Source: Methanocellales archaeon (lineage in GTDB: Archaea > Halobacteriota > UBA148). Taken from it: 33,068 bases of DNA. Below are positions 17,828 through 26,325 of this stretch, one piece after another (position 1 is the stretch's first letter; the number at the start of each line of letters is the position of its first letter). The notes beneath the pieces were generated by a model. The model was not told the DNA's origin and did not search any database. It was given only the letters and a program-made list of their open reading frames with translations. The DNA lies in NCBI GenBank assembly GCA_030019435.1, contig JASEEV010000020.1, positions 1 through 33,068 of the forward strand. The letters run 5' to 3'. A program made the translations under genes and the position numbers.

Positions 17828-18457
17828 ATGTCCATAGAAGTAGATGAGCTGGAACATGAAGAGGTATGGGTTCCCAAGACCCGTCTGGGGAGGTTGGTCC
17901 TAGAGGGCAAGATCACTTCCATCGAGGAGGCACTTGCATCCGGTTTTCCTATCAAGGAGCCCCAGATTGTGGATGCCCTTTTACCAGACTTAGTGGACGA
18001 AGTTCTGGATATTAACATGGTCCAGCGGATGACCGACTCTGGGCGTCGAATCAAATTCAGAGCGGTCGTCGTCATCGGTAATGGTGACGGCTATGTTGGA
18101 TTAGCAGGGGGCAAGGATGTACAAGTTGGACCAGCTATCCGAAAAGCGATCGACGCGGCAAAGCTAAATCTCATACAGATCAGGAGAGGTTGCGGTTCTT
18201 GGGAGTGCGGTTGTGGTCTGCCACATACCGTCCCATTCGAGGTCAAAGGAAAGGCAGGCAGTGCCACAGTCGTGCTTAAGCCAGCACCTAGGGGACTCGG
18301 AATTGCATCAGGCGAAGCCATCAAGAAGGTACTAGAGCTGGCGGGCATCAAGGATGTTTGGACTTTTTCTAGAGGAGAGACTCGAACCACGCTGAATTTT
18401 GCAAAAGCCACGTATGCGGCGCTAAAGCAAACTGCGACGATAAGGGGGCTTAGATGA
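17828..18457 (+). CDS. rps5: Small subunit ribosomal protein uS5
   Basis: uS5 (209 residues), involved in decoding fidelity near the mRNA entry. The double-stranded-RNA-binding domain has [20 protein letters not shown] and [20 protein letters not shown]; the C-terminal domain has [20 protein letters not shown] and [20 protein letters not shown]. It abuts uL18 and overlaps uL30 by ATGA. Confidence 0.98.
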   Translation: MSIEVDELEHEEVWVPKTRLGRLVLEGKITSIEEALASGFPIKEPQIVDALLPDLVDEVLDINMVQRMTDSGRRIKFRAVVVIGNGDGYVGLAGGKDVQVGPAIRKAIDAAKLNLIQIRRGCGSWECGCGLPHTVPFEVKGKAGSATVVLKPAPRGLGIASGEAIKKVLELAGIKDVWTFSRGETRTTLNFAKATYAALKQTATIRGLR

Positions 18458-18918
18458 TGCATGCGGTGATCAGGTTAAGAGGAAGCGTTAATCTTAGACC
18501 AGATATAAGGGACACGCTGAAGGTGTTACGCCTGCACAAGGTAAACCACTGCATCTTATTGGACGAAAATCCCAACAATGAGGGGATGATCCGAAAGGTG
18601 AAGGATTACGTTGCTTGGGGTAATATTAGCGAGGACTCGCTTGCATTGATCCTACGGACGAGGGGTGAACTTATCGGCGGCACTCCTCTTACAGACGAGT
18701 ATGTGAAAGAGAACACGAAGTACAGCTCCATAGAGAGCTTGGCAAAAGCACTCTGTGAGAGAAAAGCATCGCTCAAAGACGTTCCTAGGCTCACGCCAGT
18801 GTTCAGGCTCCATCCCCCACGTAGGGGTCATAAGGGAATCAAAAAGACTTTCCAGCAAGGGGGTGCGCTTGGATTTTATGGCGAGGACATCAACATCCTC
18901 CTCAAACAAATGCGGTGA
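18454..18918 (+). CDS. rpl30: Large subunit ribosomal protein uL30
   Basis: Archaeal-type long uL30 (154 residues). The core is [20 protein letters not shown] with [20 protein letters not shown], and the archaeal extension ends [20 protein letters not shown] then [18 protein letters not shown]. Two consecutive ATGs (18454, 18457) are possible starts. The stop overlaps the upstream part of uL15. Confidence 0.96.
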   Translation: MMHAVIRLRGSVNLRPDIRDTLKVLRLHKVNHCILLDENPNNEGMIRKVKDYVAWGNISEDSLALILRTRGELIGGTPLTDEYVKENTKYSSIESLAKALCERKASLKDVPRLTPVFRLHPPRRGHKGIKKTFQQGGALGFYGEDINILLKQMR

Positions 18919-18923
18919 GGTCT

Positions 18924-19328
18924 ATGCGCAAAAAAACAAAGAAGTTCCGTGGGAAAAGAACGTTTGGCACCGGACATGGTTGGAGAGGCGCTGGCAACCG
19001 AGGCGGTAGGGGACGTGCTGGTGGCTGTAAGCATCATTTCAAGGAAGGAGTGTTTGGCAAACATGGCTTCAAACGCCCTCCTAAGGTCGTTGAAGAAAAG
19101 GCGGCGATCAACGTAGGTGAGCTCGATCAGATCTCAGAGTATTTACTTGCCGAGGGAATGGCGAAAGAAAAGAAAGGAGCAATCCATATCGATCTAGCAG
19201 ATCTGGGCATAGCCAAAGTGCTTGGTAGTGGTCAGGTAACGAAAAAATTTGTCCTCAGAGCGAACGAATTTTCGGAAACAGCGAAAATGAAATTGGAGAA
19301 AATGGGTGGTAAAGTTTGGGTGAGATAG
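18924..19328 (+). CDS. rpl15: Large subunit ribosomal protein uL15
   Basis: uL15 (134 residues), an assembly-stage large-subunit protein. It has [34 protein letters not shown] and a KHGFKRPP segment, then [20 protein letters not shown] and a short C-terminal strand. GGTGAGGT lies at 18914-18921 before ATG 18924; an in-frame ATG three codons earlier (18915) is a weaker option. Its final bases overlap the secY start. Confidence 0.96.
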   Translation: MRKKTKKFRGKRTFGTGHGWRGAGNRGGRGRAGGCKHHFKEGVFGKHGFKRPPKVVEEKAAINVGELDQISEYLLAEGMAKEKKGAIHIDLADLGIAKVLGSGQVTKKFVLRANEFSETAKMKLEKMGGKVWVR

Positions 19329-20794
19329 GCATCAGGGATCGCTTGGAACCATTCTTCAATAGGCTGCCTGCTGTAAAAGGACCTGTAGGTCACGTCCATC
19401 TCAGGAACAAATTGCTATGGACTCTTGGCATCCTCATACTGTATCTAGCACTCACGAATATCCCTCTCTTCGGCCTCCATCCAGAGTCAAGAGACTTGTT
19501 TGCAATGTATCGAACGATCATGGCTGGGACATCTGGCTCATTGATGCTACTGGGAATCGGTCCGATAGTAACCGCCTCCATCGTTCTGCAACTGTTCGTC
19601 GGTGCGGACATCATCAAGCTTGATCTGAGCGAGCCAAGGGACCAAGCGATATTTCAAGGGATGCAAAAAGCACTCGTGTTCGTCATGATCGTGCTAACGA
19701 CACTCCCTCAAATAATGGGCGGTTATCTATTGCCAGATCTGGACTTAGCCAGCAGGTTGGGCATCTCCCCATCAGTAGTAACAACGATCATCTTCATCCA
19801 AGTGTGCATTGGCGGCGTTCTGATACTCTTCATGGACGAGATAATCACGAAATGGGGCATCGGCTCTGGCGTCGGTCTGTTCATCGTCGCTGGCGTCTCG
19901 CAAGCATTGGTGGTCGGCATATTCAGCTGGAAGATCGATGCCTTTACTCAGCTCCCAGTCGGACTGATTCCAAAATGGTATCAAATCTTCACCACCATGG
20001 GCGCAAGCCAATTGCTCACTGGAGGTGGACTGATGTTCTTACTCCTACGTGGGGGAATACTCGCTTTATTCGGCACTCTCTTGATATTCGCAATAGTGGT
20101 ATATGCAGAGAGCACCCGCATAGAGATCCCACTTGCGCACTCTGCCGTGCGTGGCGCAAGGGGGCGGTTTCCAGTCAAATTGATCTACGCCTCTGTTCTG
20201 CCGATAATCTTGATCATGGCGCTGATTGCAAACATCCAGATGATCGGCATGCTGCTCTGGAATAGCCGTCTGCCAGTCATTGGGCACAGCCCCCTTATAG
20301 GCGCATACGAAGGTAGCACTGCCATCTCTGGAATCATGTACTATCTTGCGCCTATACACGACCCCACTGAACTGATACCTGGCATAGCAATGCACTTACC
20401 ATGGCAGATCGCACTTAGGATAATCGTTTACTTGATCATCATGATCCTTGGGTCCATCGTATTTGCCATATTTTGGATCGAGACCACTGGAATGGGTCCG
20501 AGAGATGTGGCAGAACAAATTCAACGATCAGGTTTGCAAATCCCAGGATTTAGGCAAAATATCGCATCTATTGAAAGGGTCATGAAGCGATACATTCCAA
20601 AGATCACCATAATAGGTGGTGCAGTTATGGGTGCTTTAGTGGTATTAGCGAGCTTTACCGGCACCATTGGGCAAGCGGGTGGAACAGGTCTTTTGCTGAC
20701 TGTCAGCATCGTATACGAAATGTATGAGCGACTGGCATCTGAGCAGATGATGGAGATGCATCCTGTGCTGAGAAGATTCCTTGGTGAGGAATGA
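19316..20794 (+). CDS. secY: Protein translocase subunit SecY
   Basis: A 492-residue polytopic membrane protein forming the Sec channel. About ten hydrophobic segments are seen, starting at [20 protein letters not shown]. The plug region and [20 protein letters not shown] follow, and the cytoplasmic loop [20 protein letters not shown] is diagnostic. The C-terminus has [20 protein letters not shown]. No canonical in-frame ATG or GTG lies at the homologous N-terminus: the likely start is TTG 19316 with GGTGGT a few bases upstream, overlapping uL15 by 13 bases. It is followed directly by an EMC3-like gene; adk is missing at the usual place. Confidence 0.97.
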   Translation: MGEIGIRDRLEPFFNRLPAVKGPVGHVHLRNKLLWTLGILILYLALTNIPLFGLHPESRDLFAMYRTIMAGTSGSLMLLGIGPIVTASIVLQLFVGADIIKLDLSEPRDQAIFQGMQKALVFVMIVLTTLPQIMGGYLLPDLDLASRLGISPSVVTTIIFIQVCIGGVLILFMDEIITKWGIGSGVGLFIVAGVSQALVVGIFSWKIDAFTQLPVGLIPKWYQIFTTMGASQLLTGGGLMFLLLRGGILALFGTLLIFAIVVYAESTRIEIPLAHSAVRGARGRFPVKLIYASVLPIILIMALIANIQMIGMLLWNSRLPVIGHSPLIGAYEGSTAISGIMYYLAPIHDPTELIPGIAMHLPWQIALRIIVYLIIMILGSIVFAIFWIETTGMGPRDVAEQIQRSGLQIPGFRQNIASIERVMKRYIPKITIIGGAVMGALVVLASFTGTIGQAGGTGLLLTVSIVYEMYERLASEQMMEMHPVLRRFLGEE

Positions 20795-21394
20795 ATGAGC
20801 AAGTGGAAGGAATATTTGGACAAGGTTGCATTGATAGCGGGATTTGGTCTTATAATCGGGTTTATGAGCGAAGAATTCCGCAATGTACTCGGAATAGGGA
20901 TGAACTATCTATTTGGACCATTGACTGTGTTGCCAGTGCACATCGTGATTTTCATCTTGGCAGCGATCACGGGTTTATTCCTTTCGCTCATCCAGAAGTA
21001 CACCATCGACTGGGAGGCCACGAAGAGAGCTCAAGAGCAAATGAAAGTTTTTCAAAAGGAATTTCGAGAGGCTCAGCTATCAGGGAACAAACACAAGCTG
21101 AAGAAATTGGAGGGACAAAGGGCTAAGATGATGGAAATGCAGTCTGAGATGATGAAGCAGCAGTACAAGCCGATGGCATATAGCATGTTGATAACACTGC
21201 CCATATTTGGCTGGCTGTACTATCTGGTATTCACATTACAGCCAGAGGCCACGATCATCTTGCCATTCTATGGCATCAAGATATTGGCTACTGACAGGGT
21301 TCTGCGATTTGTGCCCGTATGGCTCTTCTGGTATTTCATCTGCTCTTTCTCAGTCAGCCAAGTCATCCGAAAGGCATTGAACATAGGTGCATAA
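20795..21394 (+). CDS. EMC3/TMCO1-family membrane protein (DUF106)
   Basis: A 199-residue membrane protein of the archaeal DUF106 family, related to YidC/Oxa1, Get1, EMC3 and TMCO1 insertases. Hydrophobic segments lie near residues 10-25 (VALIAGFGLIIGFM), ~45-65 (VHIVIFILAAITGLFLSLIQ), then a charged coiled-coil (~80-130: RAQEQMKVFQKEFREAQ, LKKLEGQRAKMMEMQSEMMK), then three more segments. It probably helps insert membrane proteins beside SecY, which fits its position directly after secY (ATGAATG junction). The mechanism is inferred from the family. Confidence 0.88.
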   Translation: MSKWKEYLDKVALIAGFGLIIGFMSEEFRNVLGIGMNYLFGPLTVLPVHIVIFILAAITGLFLSLIQKYTIDWEATKRAQEQMKVFQKEFREAQLSGNKHKLKKLEGQRAKMMEMQSEMMKQQYKPMAYSMLITLPIFGWLYYLVFTLQPEATIILPFYGIKILATDRVLRFVPVWLFWYFICSFSVSQVIRKALNIGA

Positions 21395-21395
21395 A

Positions 21396-21944
21396 ATGAT
21401 CATCACGCTGAGTGGTTTGCCAGGAAGTGGAACTAGTACTGTAGCACGAACGCTTGCAGATATGCTACAACTCGAGGTCGTATCAGCTGGAGACATGTTT
21501 AGGGACATGGCTAGGGAGCGAGGTCTCTCATTGGAGGAATTTGGTAAATTGGCAGAACTTGACCCAAAAATCGATAAAATGATCGACGAAAGACAGGTGG
21601 AAATTGCCAAGGAAAAAGATAACGTCCTAATTGAGGGACGCCTATCTGGATGGATGGTGGATGCTGACATAAAAATCTGGCTTAAGGCGTCGGTTGAATC
21701 TCGATGTGAGCGGGTTGCATCCCGTGAAGGAATGTCTTTCGAGCAAGCACTACGCGATGCAAAAGAGCGAGAGGCATGTGAAGCAAAACGATACACGGAG
21801 TTCTACAAAATCGATATCAACGATTTATCTCCTTATGACTTAGTCATCGACTCATCCAAGTGGGACAGGGACGGAGTCGTGGAGATCCTCTATGCTTCGA
21901 TAAAGGCGTTGGGCGATAAAAATGAATCCAGAGATGCTTGTTAG
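21396..21944 (+). CDS. cmk: Cytidylate kinase
   Basis: A 182-residue archaeal CMP kinase, phosphorylating CMP/dCMP with ATP. The P-loop GLPGSGTSTVARTLA lies at residues 7-21, followed by VSAGDMFRDMARERG, VLIEGRLSGWM, the LID-like region CERVASREGMSFEQA and KEREACEAKRYTEFYKID. ATG 21396 matches the family start (MIITLSGLPGSG); a GTG three codons earlier is less likely. It follows the DUF106 gene and overlaps truB by 23 bases. Confidence 0.94.
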   Translation: MIITLSGLPGSGTSTVARTLADMLQLEVVSAGDMFRDMARERGLSLEEFGKLAELDPKIDKMIDERQVEIAKEKDNVLIEGRLSGWMVDADIKIWLKASVESRCERVASREGMSFEQALRDAKEREACEAKRYTEFYKIDINDLSPYDLVIDSSKWDRDGVVEILYASIKALGDKNESRDAC

Positions 21945-22875
21945 AGCGAAAGACACGACGAATCCAAGCTATGGATGTGAGCCAGGAAAACGTGGGATGA
22001 AGGAGTACATCAACAAAGGCGTGGTAAACATAGACAAGCCACCTGGTCCGACCTCGCACGAGGTAGTTGCATGGACCAAGAGAATTTTGCATATAAATAA
22101 AGCTGGTCATAGTGGGACGCTGGACCCAAGGGTAACTGGTGTGCTTCCAGTGATGCTCGGCGATGCCACCAAGGTTGTCGGTGTTCTCTTAGGAGATAAA
22201 GAATATATATGTGTAATGAGACTTCACAGAGGTGTTTCAGCAGAGAAGGTAGCAGAGGTTTGTAGCCAGTTCGTCGGATCAATATATCAACGACCACCAT
22301 TAAAGTCTGCTGTTAAGCGACGTATTCGCAAGAGGAAGATCTACTATCTAGAAGTAAAAGAGATGGAGGGGAACGACATACTGTTCAGAGTGGGGTGCGA
22401 GGCAGGAACATACATTCGTAAGCTGTGTCATGACATTGGCAAAGCACTTGGAACTGGTGCGCATATGGCAGAATTACGCAGAACTCGCGCAGGATCATTT
22501 ACGGAGGCAACGCTCACAACATTGCACGAGCTCAAGGATGCGTATGTCTTTTGGGAAGAGGGTATAGAACATCCACTCAGAAAGGTAATTCTCCCGATGG
22601 AGCACGCATTGGAAGCTCTGCCAAAGATCATCATCAGAGATTCCGCAGTAGACGCAATCTGCCATGGTGCAGATCTTGCGGTACCTGGAGTACTATCCAT
22701 CCAAAATGGCATCCGTGCAGGCGATCAGGTGGTTGTGTTCACGTTAAAAGGCGAAGCAGTATGCCTTGGCACAGCGAAAATGGACTCACAGCAAATGTTG
22801 TATGCCGAGAAGGGGGTTGCAGTCGACACCGATAGGGTCTTAATAGAGCCCAATACATATCCTAAGGGATGGTAA
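21922..22875 (+). CDS. truB: tRNA/rRNA pseudouridine synthase (TruB/Cbf5)
   Basis: A 317-residue archaeal Cbf5, the catalytic subunit of box H/ACA ribonucleoproteins and also able to modify tRNA U55. The N-terminal part NPSYGCEPGKRGMKEYINKG is archaea-typical. The catalytic motif GHSGTLDPRVTGVLP contains D68. GCEAGTYIRKLCHDIGKALG follows, and a PUA domain (~230-310) includes LAVPGVLSIQNGIRAGDQVV. Overlaps cmk by 23 bases, suggesting coupling. A hairpin with a T-tail lies just after the stop. Confidence 0.95.
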   Translation: MNPEMLVRAKDTTNPSYGCEPGKRGMKEYINKGVVNIDKPPGPTSHEVVAWTKRILHINKAGHSGTLDPRVTGVLPVMLGDATKVVGVLLGDKEYICVMRLHRGVSAEKVAEVCSQFVGSIYQRPPLKSAVKRRIRKRKIYYLEVKEMEGNDILFRVGCEAGTYIRKLCHDIGKALGTGAHMAELRRTRAGSFTEATLTTLHELKDAYVFWEEGIEHPLRKVILPMEHALEALPKIIIRDSAVDAICHGADLAVPGVLSIQNGIRAGDQVVVFTLKGEAVCLGTAKMDSQQMLYAEKGVAVDTDRVLIEPNTYPKGW

Positions 22876-22888
22876 TGTAGCCTGCAGG

Positions 22889-22897
22889 TTTAAAAAG
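22889..22897 (+). promoter_or_regulatory. TATA box for tRNA-Ser/uS13 operon
   Basis: TTTAAAAAG lies 15-23 bases before the tRNA-Ser 5' end, suitable for transcription starting at or just before the tRNA. It would give a second promoter for the uS13-to-MEMO half of the locus. Confidence 0.55.
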
Positions 22898-22911
22898 GAC
22901 GCAGTCCTTTT
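22893..22911. terminator. Perfect hairpin with T-tail after truB
   Basis: AAAAGGAC-GCA-GTCCTTTT forms a perfect 8-bp stem with a 3-base loop and four trailing T's. It overlaps the proposed TATA box and stops one base before the tRNA-Ser start. It could terminate the upstream transcript or be a binding site. Archaeal terminators are usually just T-runs, so the role is uncertain. Confidence 0.4.
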
Positions 22912-22996
22912 GCCGGGGTGGCTGAGTGGCCTAAAGCGCAAGCCTGGAGAGCTTGTGTTCCTCTGGAACGCAAGGGTTCGAATCCCTTCCCCGGCG
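22912..22996 (+). tRNA. tRNA-Ser(GGA)
   Basis: An 85-base class II tRNA. Acceptor GCCGGGG pairs with CCCCGGC and the discriminator is G. The D arm is GCT...AGC, the anticodon stem CAAGC/GCTTG with loop CTGGAGA (anticodon GGA), a long variable arm, and the T arm AAGGG-TTCGAAT-CCCTT. It lies between truB and uS13, 23 bases before the uS13 ATG, and appears co-transcribed. Confidence 0.95.
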
Positions 22997-23019
22997 TGCC
23001 AGCTTCGTTAGGTGAGAAC

Positions 23020-23505
23020 ATGGCTAAGCAAAAAACGACGGATGAAAAGATCAAACACATAGTTAGAATCGCTAGCGCTGATCTAGAGGGAAAGAAGAGT
23101 GTGCACTATGCGCTTACTGGTATAAAGGGTGTTGGCAGGAGGACAGCAAGGATAATTGCTCAGAACGCTGGATTAGATCCAGAGGCGACTATGGGTTATC
23201 TGTCTGATGAAGAAGTTGGACGATTAAAAAAAGCAGTTGAGGATTTCGAAAAAAGTGCTCCGAGTTGGATGACTAACAGGCAGAAAGATCCCCTAAGTGG
23301 TAGTGGACGGCATGTGATTGGCTCTGACCTCATGCTGACGCTACGAGAGGACATCAGTAGGATGAGGAAAATGCGTAGCTACAAGGGTATCAGGCACGAA
23401 AGAGGACACAAGGTCAGAGGTCAAAGAACTAGGACAACTGGGCGAAAAGGAGCTATAGTAGGAGTTGTAAGAAAGAAGGTAGTAGCGAAAGGAGAAAAGA
23501 AGTGA
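23020..23505 (+). CDS. rps13: Small subunit ribosomal protein uS13
   Basis: uS13 (161 residues), in the small-subunit head contacting uS19 and the P-site t[43 protein letters not shown] and [20 protein letters not shown] with [11 protein letters not shown] are diagnostic. ATG 23020 with GGTGAG at 23011-23016. An open frame reading back into the tRNA is not used. Its stop overlaps the short upstream part of uS4. Confidence 0.97.
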   Translation: MAKQKTTDEKIKHIVRIASADLEGKKSVHYALTGIKGVGRRTARIIAQNAGLDPEATMGYLSDEEVGRLKKAVEDFEKSAPSWMTNRQKDPLSGSGRHVIGSDLMLTLREDISRMRKMRSYKGIRHERGHKVRGQRTRTTGRKGAIVGVVRKKVVAKGEKK

Positions 23506-23510
23506 TTGTC

Positions 23511-24026
23511 ATGGCTTATCCAGGAAAGAATAGAAAAATGTATGACACACCACGTCACCCATGGCAAGCGATAAGGATGACCGAGGAGGCGGGGGTGGTC
23601 AAAAAATATGGCCTAAGAAATAAGCGAGAGCTTTGGAAGGCACATAGCATACTAAGAAAACATCGACGAGAAGCGCGAAAATTACTTGCAGAGACGTCCG
23701 AACGAGGTGAGAGAGGGGATCACGCTCGAGCGGAGTCAAAGAACGTGTTGGGGAAACTAAGCAGGATGGGCTTGCTAAAGAAAAATGCTGAGTTAGATGA
23801 AATTCTCGCATTGGAAATCGAGGATCTGTTGGAACGACGATTGCAAACTTTGGTCTACAGAAAAGGTCTTGCAAACTCCACCAAACAAGCCCGCCAGCTC
23901 ATCGTTCACGGTCATATAGCGGTTGCAGGGAGAAAGATTACCGTTCCGAGTTACACCGTTCTAAAGGATGAAGAGTCCAAGATCGGATACTACGTGGGAT
24001 CTTCGATAGCTCAGAAGGAGGAGTGA
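23511..24026 (+). CDS. rps4: Small subunit ribosomal protein uS4
   Basis: uS4 (171 residues), a primary 16S-binding protein. Archaeal start [40 protein letters not shown], and the S4 domain [20 protein letters not shown] with [23 protein letters not shown] 23511 matches homologues; a GTG overlapping uS13 (23502) would add three residues. Confidence 0.97.
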   Translation: MAYPGKNRKMYDTPRHPWQAIRMTEEAGVVKKYGLRNKRELWKAHSILRKHRREARKLLAETSERGERGDHARAESKNVLGKLSRMGLLKKNAELDEILALEIEDLLERRLQTLVYRKGLANSTKQARQLIVHGHIAVAGRKITVPSYTVLKDEESKIGYYVGSSIAQKEE

Positions 24027-24030
24027 AAGT

Positions 24031-24411
24031 ATGTCTGATGGAAAATGGGGTATTGCGCACATCTACGCATCATTTAACAACACGATAGTAACGATAACCG
24101 ACCTGACTGGAGCTGAAACCATTGCGAAATCCTCGGGCGGAATGGTGGTCAAAGCAGACAGAGATGAGAGCTCACCATATGCGGCTATGCAAGTTGCGAT
24201 GAGAGCCGCAGAGCAAGCCAAAGAAAAAGGGATTGTAGGCGTTCATGTACGGGTGAGAGCTCCTGGTGGTAACAAACAGCGCAGCCCAGGCCCGGGTGCA
24301 CAAGCTGCAATTCGAGCATTGGCTAGGGCTGAATTACGAATTGGAAGGATTGAGGATGTGACGCCCGTACCACATGATGGAACGCGGGCTCCAGGTAATA
24401 GGAGGGTCTGA
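24031..24411 (+). CDS. rps11: Small subunit ribosomal protein uS11
   Basis: uS11 (126 residues), on the platform near the mRNA exit. [40 protein letters not shown] and [20 protein letters not shown] with the archaeal ending [15 protein letters not shown]. The last ~35 bases overlap the only ATG codons available to rpoD. Confidence 0.97.
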   Translation: MSDGKWGIAHIYASFNNTIVTITDLTGAETIAKSSGGMVVKADRDESSPYAAMQVAMRAAEQAKEKGIVGVHVRVRAPGGNKQRSPGPGAQAAIRALARAELRIGRIEDVTPVPHDGTRAPGNRRV

Positions 24412-25192
24412 GACGAACATCGATATAATCGAGTTATCTGATCGTAGAGCAAAATTCATATTGTCTGGCATTTCACCCGCTTTCGCAAACGCTCTAAGGC
24501 GTAGCGCGATCGCAGAGGTGCCAATATTGGCGATAGACGACGTCAACATATACGAGAACACATCTGTACTATTCGACGAAATGCTTGCCCTGCGTTTGGG
24601 CTTAATTCCCCTGAAGACCGATCTGGATTCATATGTACTTCGCTCTGAGTGCAGTTGCAAAGAGGGATGCCCACTATGTCAAGTATCTCTGACGCTAAGC
24701 GCTGAAGGACCGAAAGTGGTTTATTCTGGTGAGTTAAAGTCTTCCGACCCAAAAGTCGCCCCAGCAGACGAGAACATACCCATCATTGAACTCATGGAAG
24801 GTCAAAAAGTGGTATTGGAGGCAATAGCACAGTTGGGCAAAGGCGAAGAACATGCGAAATGGCAACCAGCTACGTGTAGCTACAAAAACATGCCGACAAT
24901 CTCCATCTCAAAATGCAATGGGTGTGGTGCTTGTGTGGAAGCCTGTCCAAAGGGCATACTCAAGCTGAATGATGCTTTGACGATGACAAATGAACTCGAT
25001 TGTTCTTTGTGTCATCTTTGTGAAGATGTCTGCGAGTTAGGAGCGATACACGTTGGTAGCGATCCAGCATCGTTCGTGTTTAATCTCGAATCCCATGGTT
25101 CACTTCCAGCAGAGGAGGTGATCCTGAGGGCAGCAGATAATATAAAGGGAAAGATCAAGAGGCTGACAAAGTGCTTGAGTAAGCTAAGCTGA
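24374..25192 (+). CDS. rpoD: RNA polymerase subunit D (two 4Fe-4S motifs)
   Basis: The archaeal RNA polymerase subunit D (Rpb3/alpha-like), which pairs with subunit L to nucleate polymerase assembly. [20 protein letters not shown] and [17 protein letters not shown] are the dimerisation core. Between the halves sits a ferredoxin-like insert with two complete motifs, C181/C184/C187/C191 and C210/C213/C216/C220. Another Cys group lies at C93, C95, C99, C102. Numbering is from ATG 24374. That start overlaps uS11 by 38 bases and lacks a good ribosome-binding site, whereas GGAGGGT at 24401-24407 precedes the homologous start ([10 protein letters not shown]) where only ACG, ATC or ATA codons exist. 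The true start is unresolved. Confidence 0.95.
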   Translation: MMERGLQVIGGSETNIDIIELSDRRAKFILSGISPAFANALRRSAIAEVPILAIDDVNIYENTSVLFDEMLALRLGLIPLKTDLDSYVLRSECSCKEGCPLCQVSLTLSAEGPKVVYSGELKSSDPKVAPADENIPIIELMEGQKVVLEAIAQLGKGEEHAKWQPATCSYKNMPTISISKCNGCGACVEACPKGILKLNDALTMTNELDCSLCHLCEDVCELGAIHVGSDPASFVFNLESHGSLPAEEVILRAADNIKGKIKRLTKCLSKLS

Positions 25193-25216
25193 GCGGGGGT
25201 TGCCAAGTCTGGTCAA

Positions 25217-25457
25217 ACAACCTTTCTTCGCGAAGGGTTTCGCCCCACGGAAATCGAGGATTTCCTGGGCCCAGAAACCTAAAGGTTTCTGTCCTGCTCC
25301 ATTTTGAAGGAAATGCGAGCTGTTCCATTCCCCGAAGGGAATGCGAACACTCACATTTCTCCGAAATGTGAGCACCCACAGATCTTTGATCTGTGGTTTT
25401 TTGAAACCCAAAGGAAGAGGGTCAAGGGAGAAACTACGTTTCTCCTTGATGGGCTAG
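25217..25457 (+). ncRNA. Hairpin-chain intron in tRNA-Leu
   Basis: The insert is nearly all consecutive stem-loops: 25219-25239 (8 bp), 25249-25265 (7 bp, extendable to 25242-25270), 25272-25291 (9 bp), 25296-25320, 25326-25343 (7 bp, CGAA loop), 25350-25372 (10 bp), 25376-25396 (9 bp), and 25422-25449 (12 bp with one bulged base). Most are perfect inverted repeats with 2-5-base loops. There is no credible reading frame. It should be excised by the archaeal splicing endonuclease and sealed by RtcB. Whether the freed RNA has its own role is unknown. Confidence 0.7.
25300..25378 (+). repeat. Three tandem copies of a ~26-base hairpin unit
   Basis: Within the tRNA-Leu insert, units begin at 25300, 25326 and 25354, each starting CATTY and later reading GAA...AATGYGARC. 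Sequences differ, but changes on one arm are matched on the other (CATTT/AAATG, CATTCCC/GGGAATG, CACATTTC/GAAATGTG). That pattern suggests duplication followed by structure-preserving change. Confidence 0.55.
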
Positions 25458-25519
25458 AGGCGCAAGGTTGAGGGCCTTGTCTCGTAGGAGTTCGCGAGTT
25501 CAAATCTCGTCCCCCGCAT

Positions 25520-25873
25520 ATGGTAAAAACAAACCCAAGATTGGTAAAATTGATAGAGGAGCTAAAAGCCAAATCACGTGAGGAAGAAGTGGCAATCTGG
25601 AGAGACATAGCAAAGCGGTTAGAACGGCCGACGAGAAATTATGCAGAGGTGAATGTCGGTCGAATCAACCGACATGCTGTAGAGGGCGAAACAGTGCTCG
25701 TGCCGGGCAAAGTACTTGGTTCCGGCGTTCTCGATCACCCAGTGACGGTAGCTGCTCTCGATTTCAGTCTTTCCGCGAGAGATAAGATCACGAACGTGAA
25801 AGGAAAATGCATCACAATAGAGCAATTGGTAGAGGTGAATCCCTCTGGCAAAGGAGTTCGAATAATTCAGTGA
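25520..25873 (+). CDS. rpl18e: Large subunit ribosomal protein eL18
   Basis: eL18 (117 residues), archaeal/eukaryotic. MVKTNPRLVKLIEELKAKSR, EVAIWRDIAKRLERPTRNYA, EVNVGRINRHAVEGETVLVP and GKVLGSGVLDHPVTVAALDF are typical. The ATG lies one base after the tRNA-Leu discriminator, so 3' processing of the tRNA would leave a virtually leaderless message. No ribosome-binding site is available except within the tRNA itself. Confidence 0.96.
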   Translation: MVKTNPRLVKLIEELKAKSREEEVAIWRDIAKRLERPTRNYAEVNVGRINRHAVEGETVLVPGKVLGSGVLDHPVTVAALDFSLSARDKITNVKGKCITIEQLVEVNPSGKGVRIIQ

Positions 25874-25878
25874 TTAAA

Positions 25879-26325
25879 ATGACCATCATCAATGCAGATG
25901 GGCTCATCTTAGGGCGTTTGGCATCAGATGTATCGAAACGTCTCCTTTTGGGAGAGGATATAATCATCGTGAACGCAGAAAAAGCCGTAATTTCAGGCTC
26001 GAAGGTGAGCATGTTCGAAGAATATAAGAGCCAAGTAAATAGAGGAAGTAGGGAAAAAGGTCCATATTATCCAAAGAGACCTGACCAGATATTGAAGAGA
26101 ACGATCAGGGGTATGCTTCCATATAAGCGAAAACGTGGGCGGAATGCACATTCCCGACTGAAAGTGTATATCGGAGTGCCAGATGAGCTACAAAACGAGT
26201 CTTTTGAGACCGTCAAGGATGCTAGAATGTCACGATTGAGCACGATTAAATATATACGGTTGGGCGACCTAAGCAAGAAACTCGGTGGGTGGTCCTATGA
26301 CAAAAATCGTCAATCAAAGTGGTAA
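25879..26325 (+). CDS. rpl13: Large subunit ribosomal protein uL13
   Basis: uL13 (148 residues). [60 protein letters not shown] and [20 protein letters not shown] are archaeal uL13. ATG 25879 lies five bases after the eL18 stop; an upstream in-frame ATG within eL18 is ignored because homology begins at MTIINADG. Overlaps uS9 by 29 bases. Confidence 0.96.
   Translation: MTIINADGLILGRLASDVSKRLLLGEDIIIVNAEKAVISGSKVSMFEEYKSQVNRGSREKGPYYPKRPDQILKRTIRGMLPYKRKRGRNAHSRLKVYIGVPDELQNESFETVKDARMSRLSTIKYIRLGDLSKKLGGWSYDKNRQSKW

Larger units (their letters stand above)
25193..25518 (+). tRNA. tRNA-Leu(GAG) with ~241-base D-loop intron
   Basis: Exons at about 25193-25216 and 25458-25518 join to an 85-base class II tRNA. 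Acceptor GCGGGGG pairs with CCCCCGC, discriminator A. D stem GCC/GGC, D loop ending GGTCAAAGGC after joining. Anticodon stem CAAGG/CCTTG with loop TTGAGGG (anticodon GAG), variable arm, T loop TTCAAAT. The anticodon arm is uninterrupted, so the insert is not at the usual 37/38 site. A relaxed bulge-helix-bulge can be drawn: 25211-25214 (GGTC) pairs with 25452-25455 (GGCT, two G-U pairs) with bulges AAA (25215-25217) and AGA (25456-25458). Exon limits are uncertain by one base. Lies between rpoD and eL18. Confidence 0.85.

Noticed and set aside
22918-23019. uS13 N-terminal extension read through tRNA-Ser
   Set aside because: The extra residues are translated tRNA; homology and GGTGAG support ATG 23020.
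25155-25608. Minus-strand open frames across the tRNA-Leu insert
   Set aside because: Sequence is explained by hairpins and exons; the translations look random.
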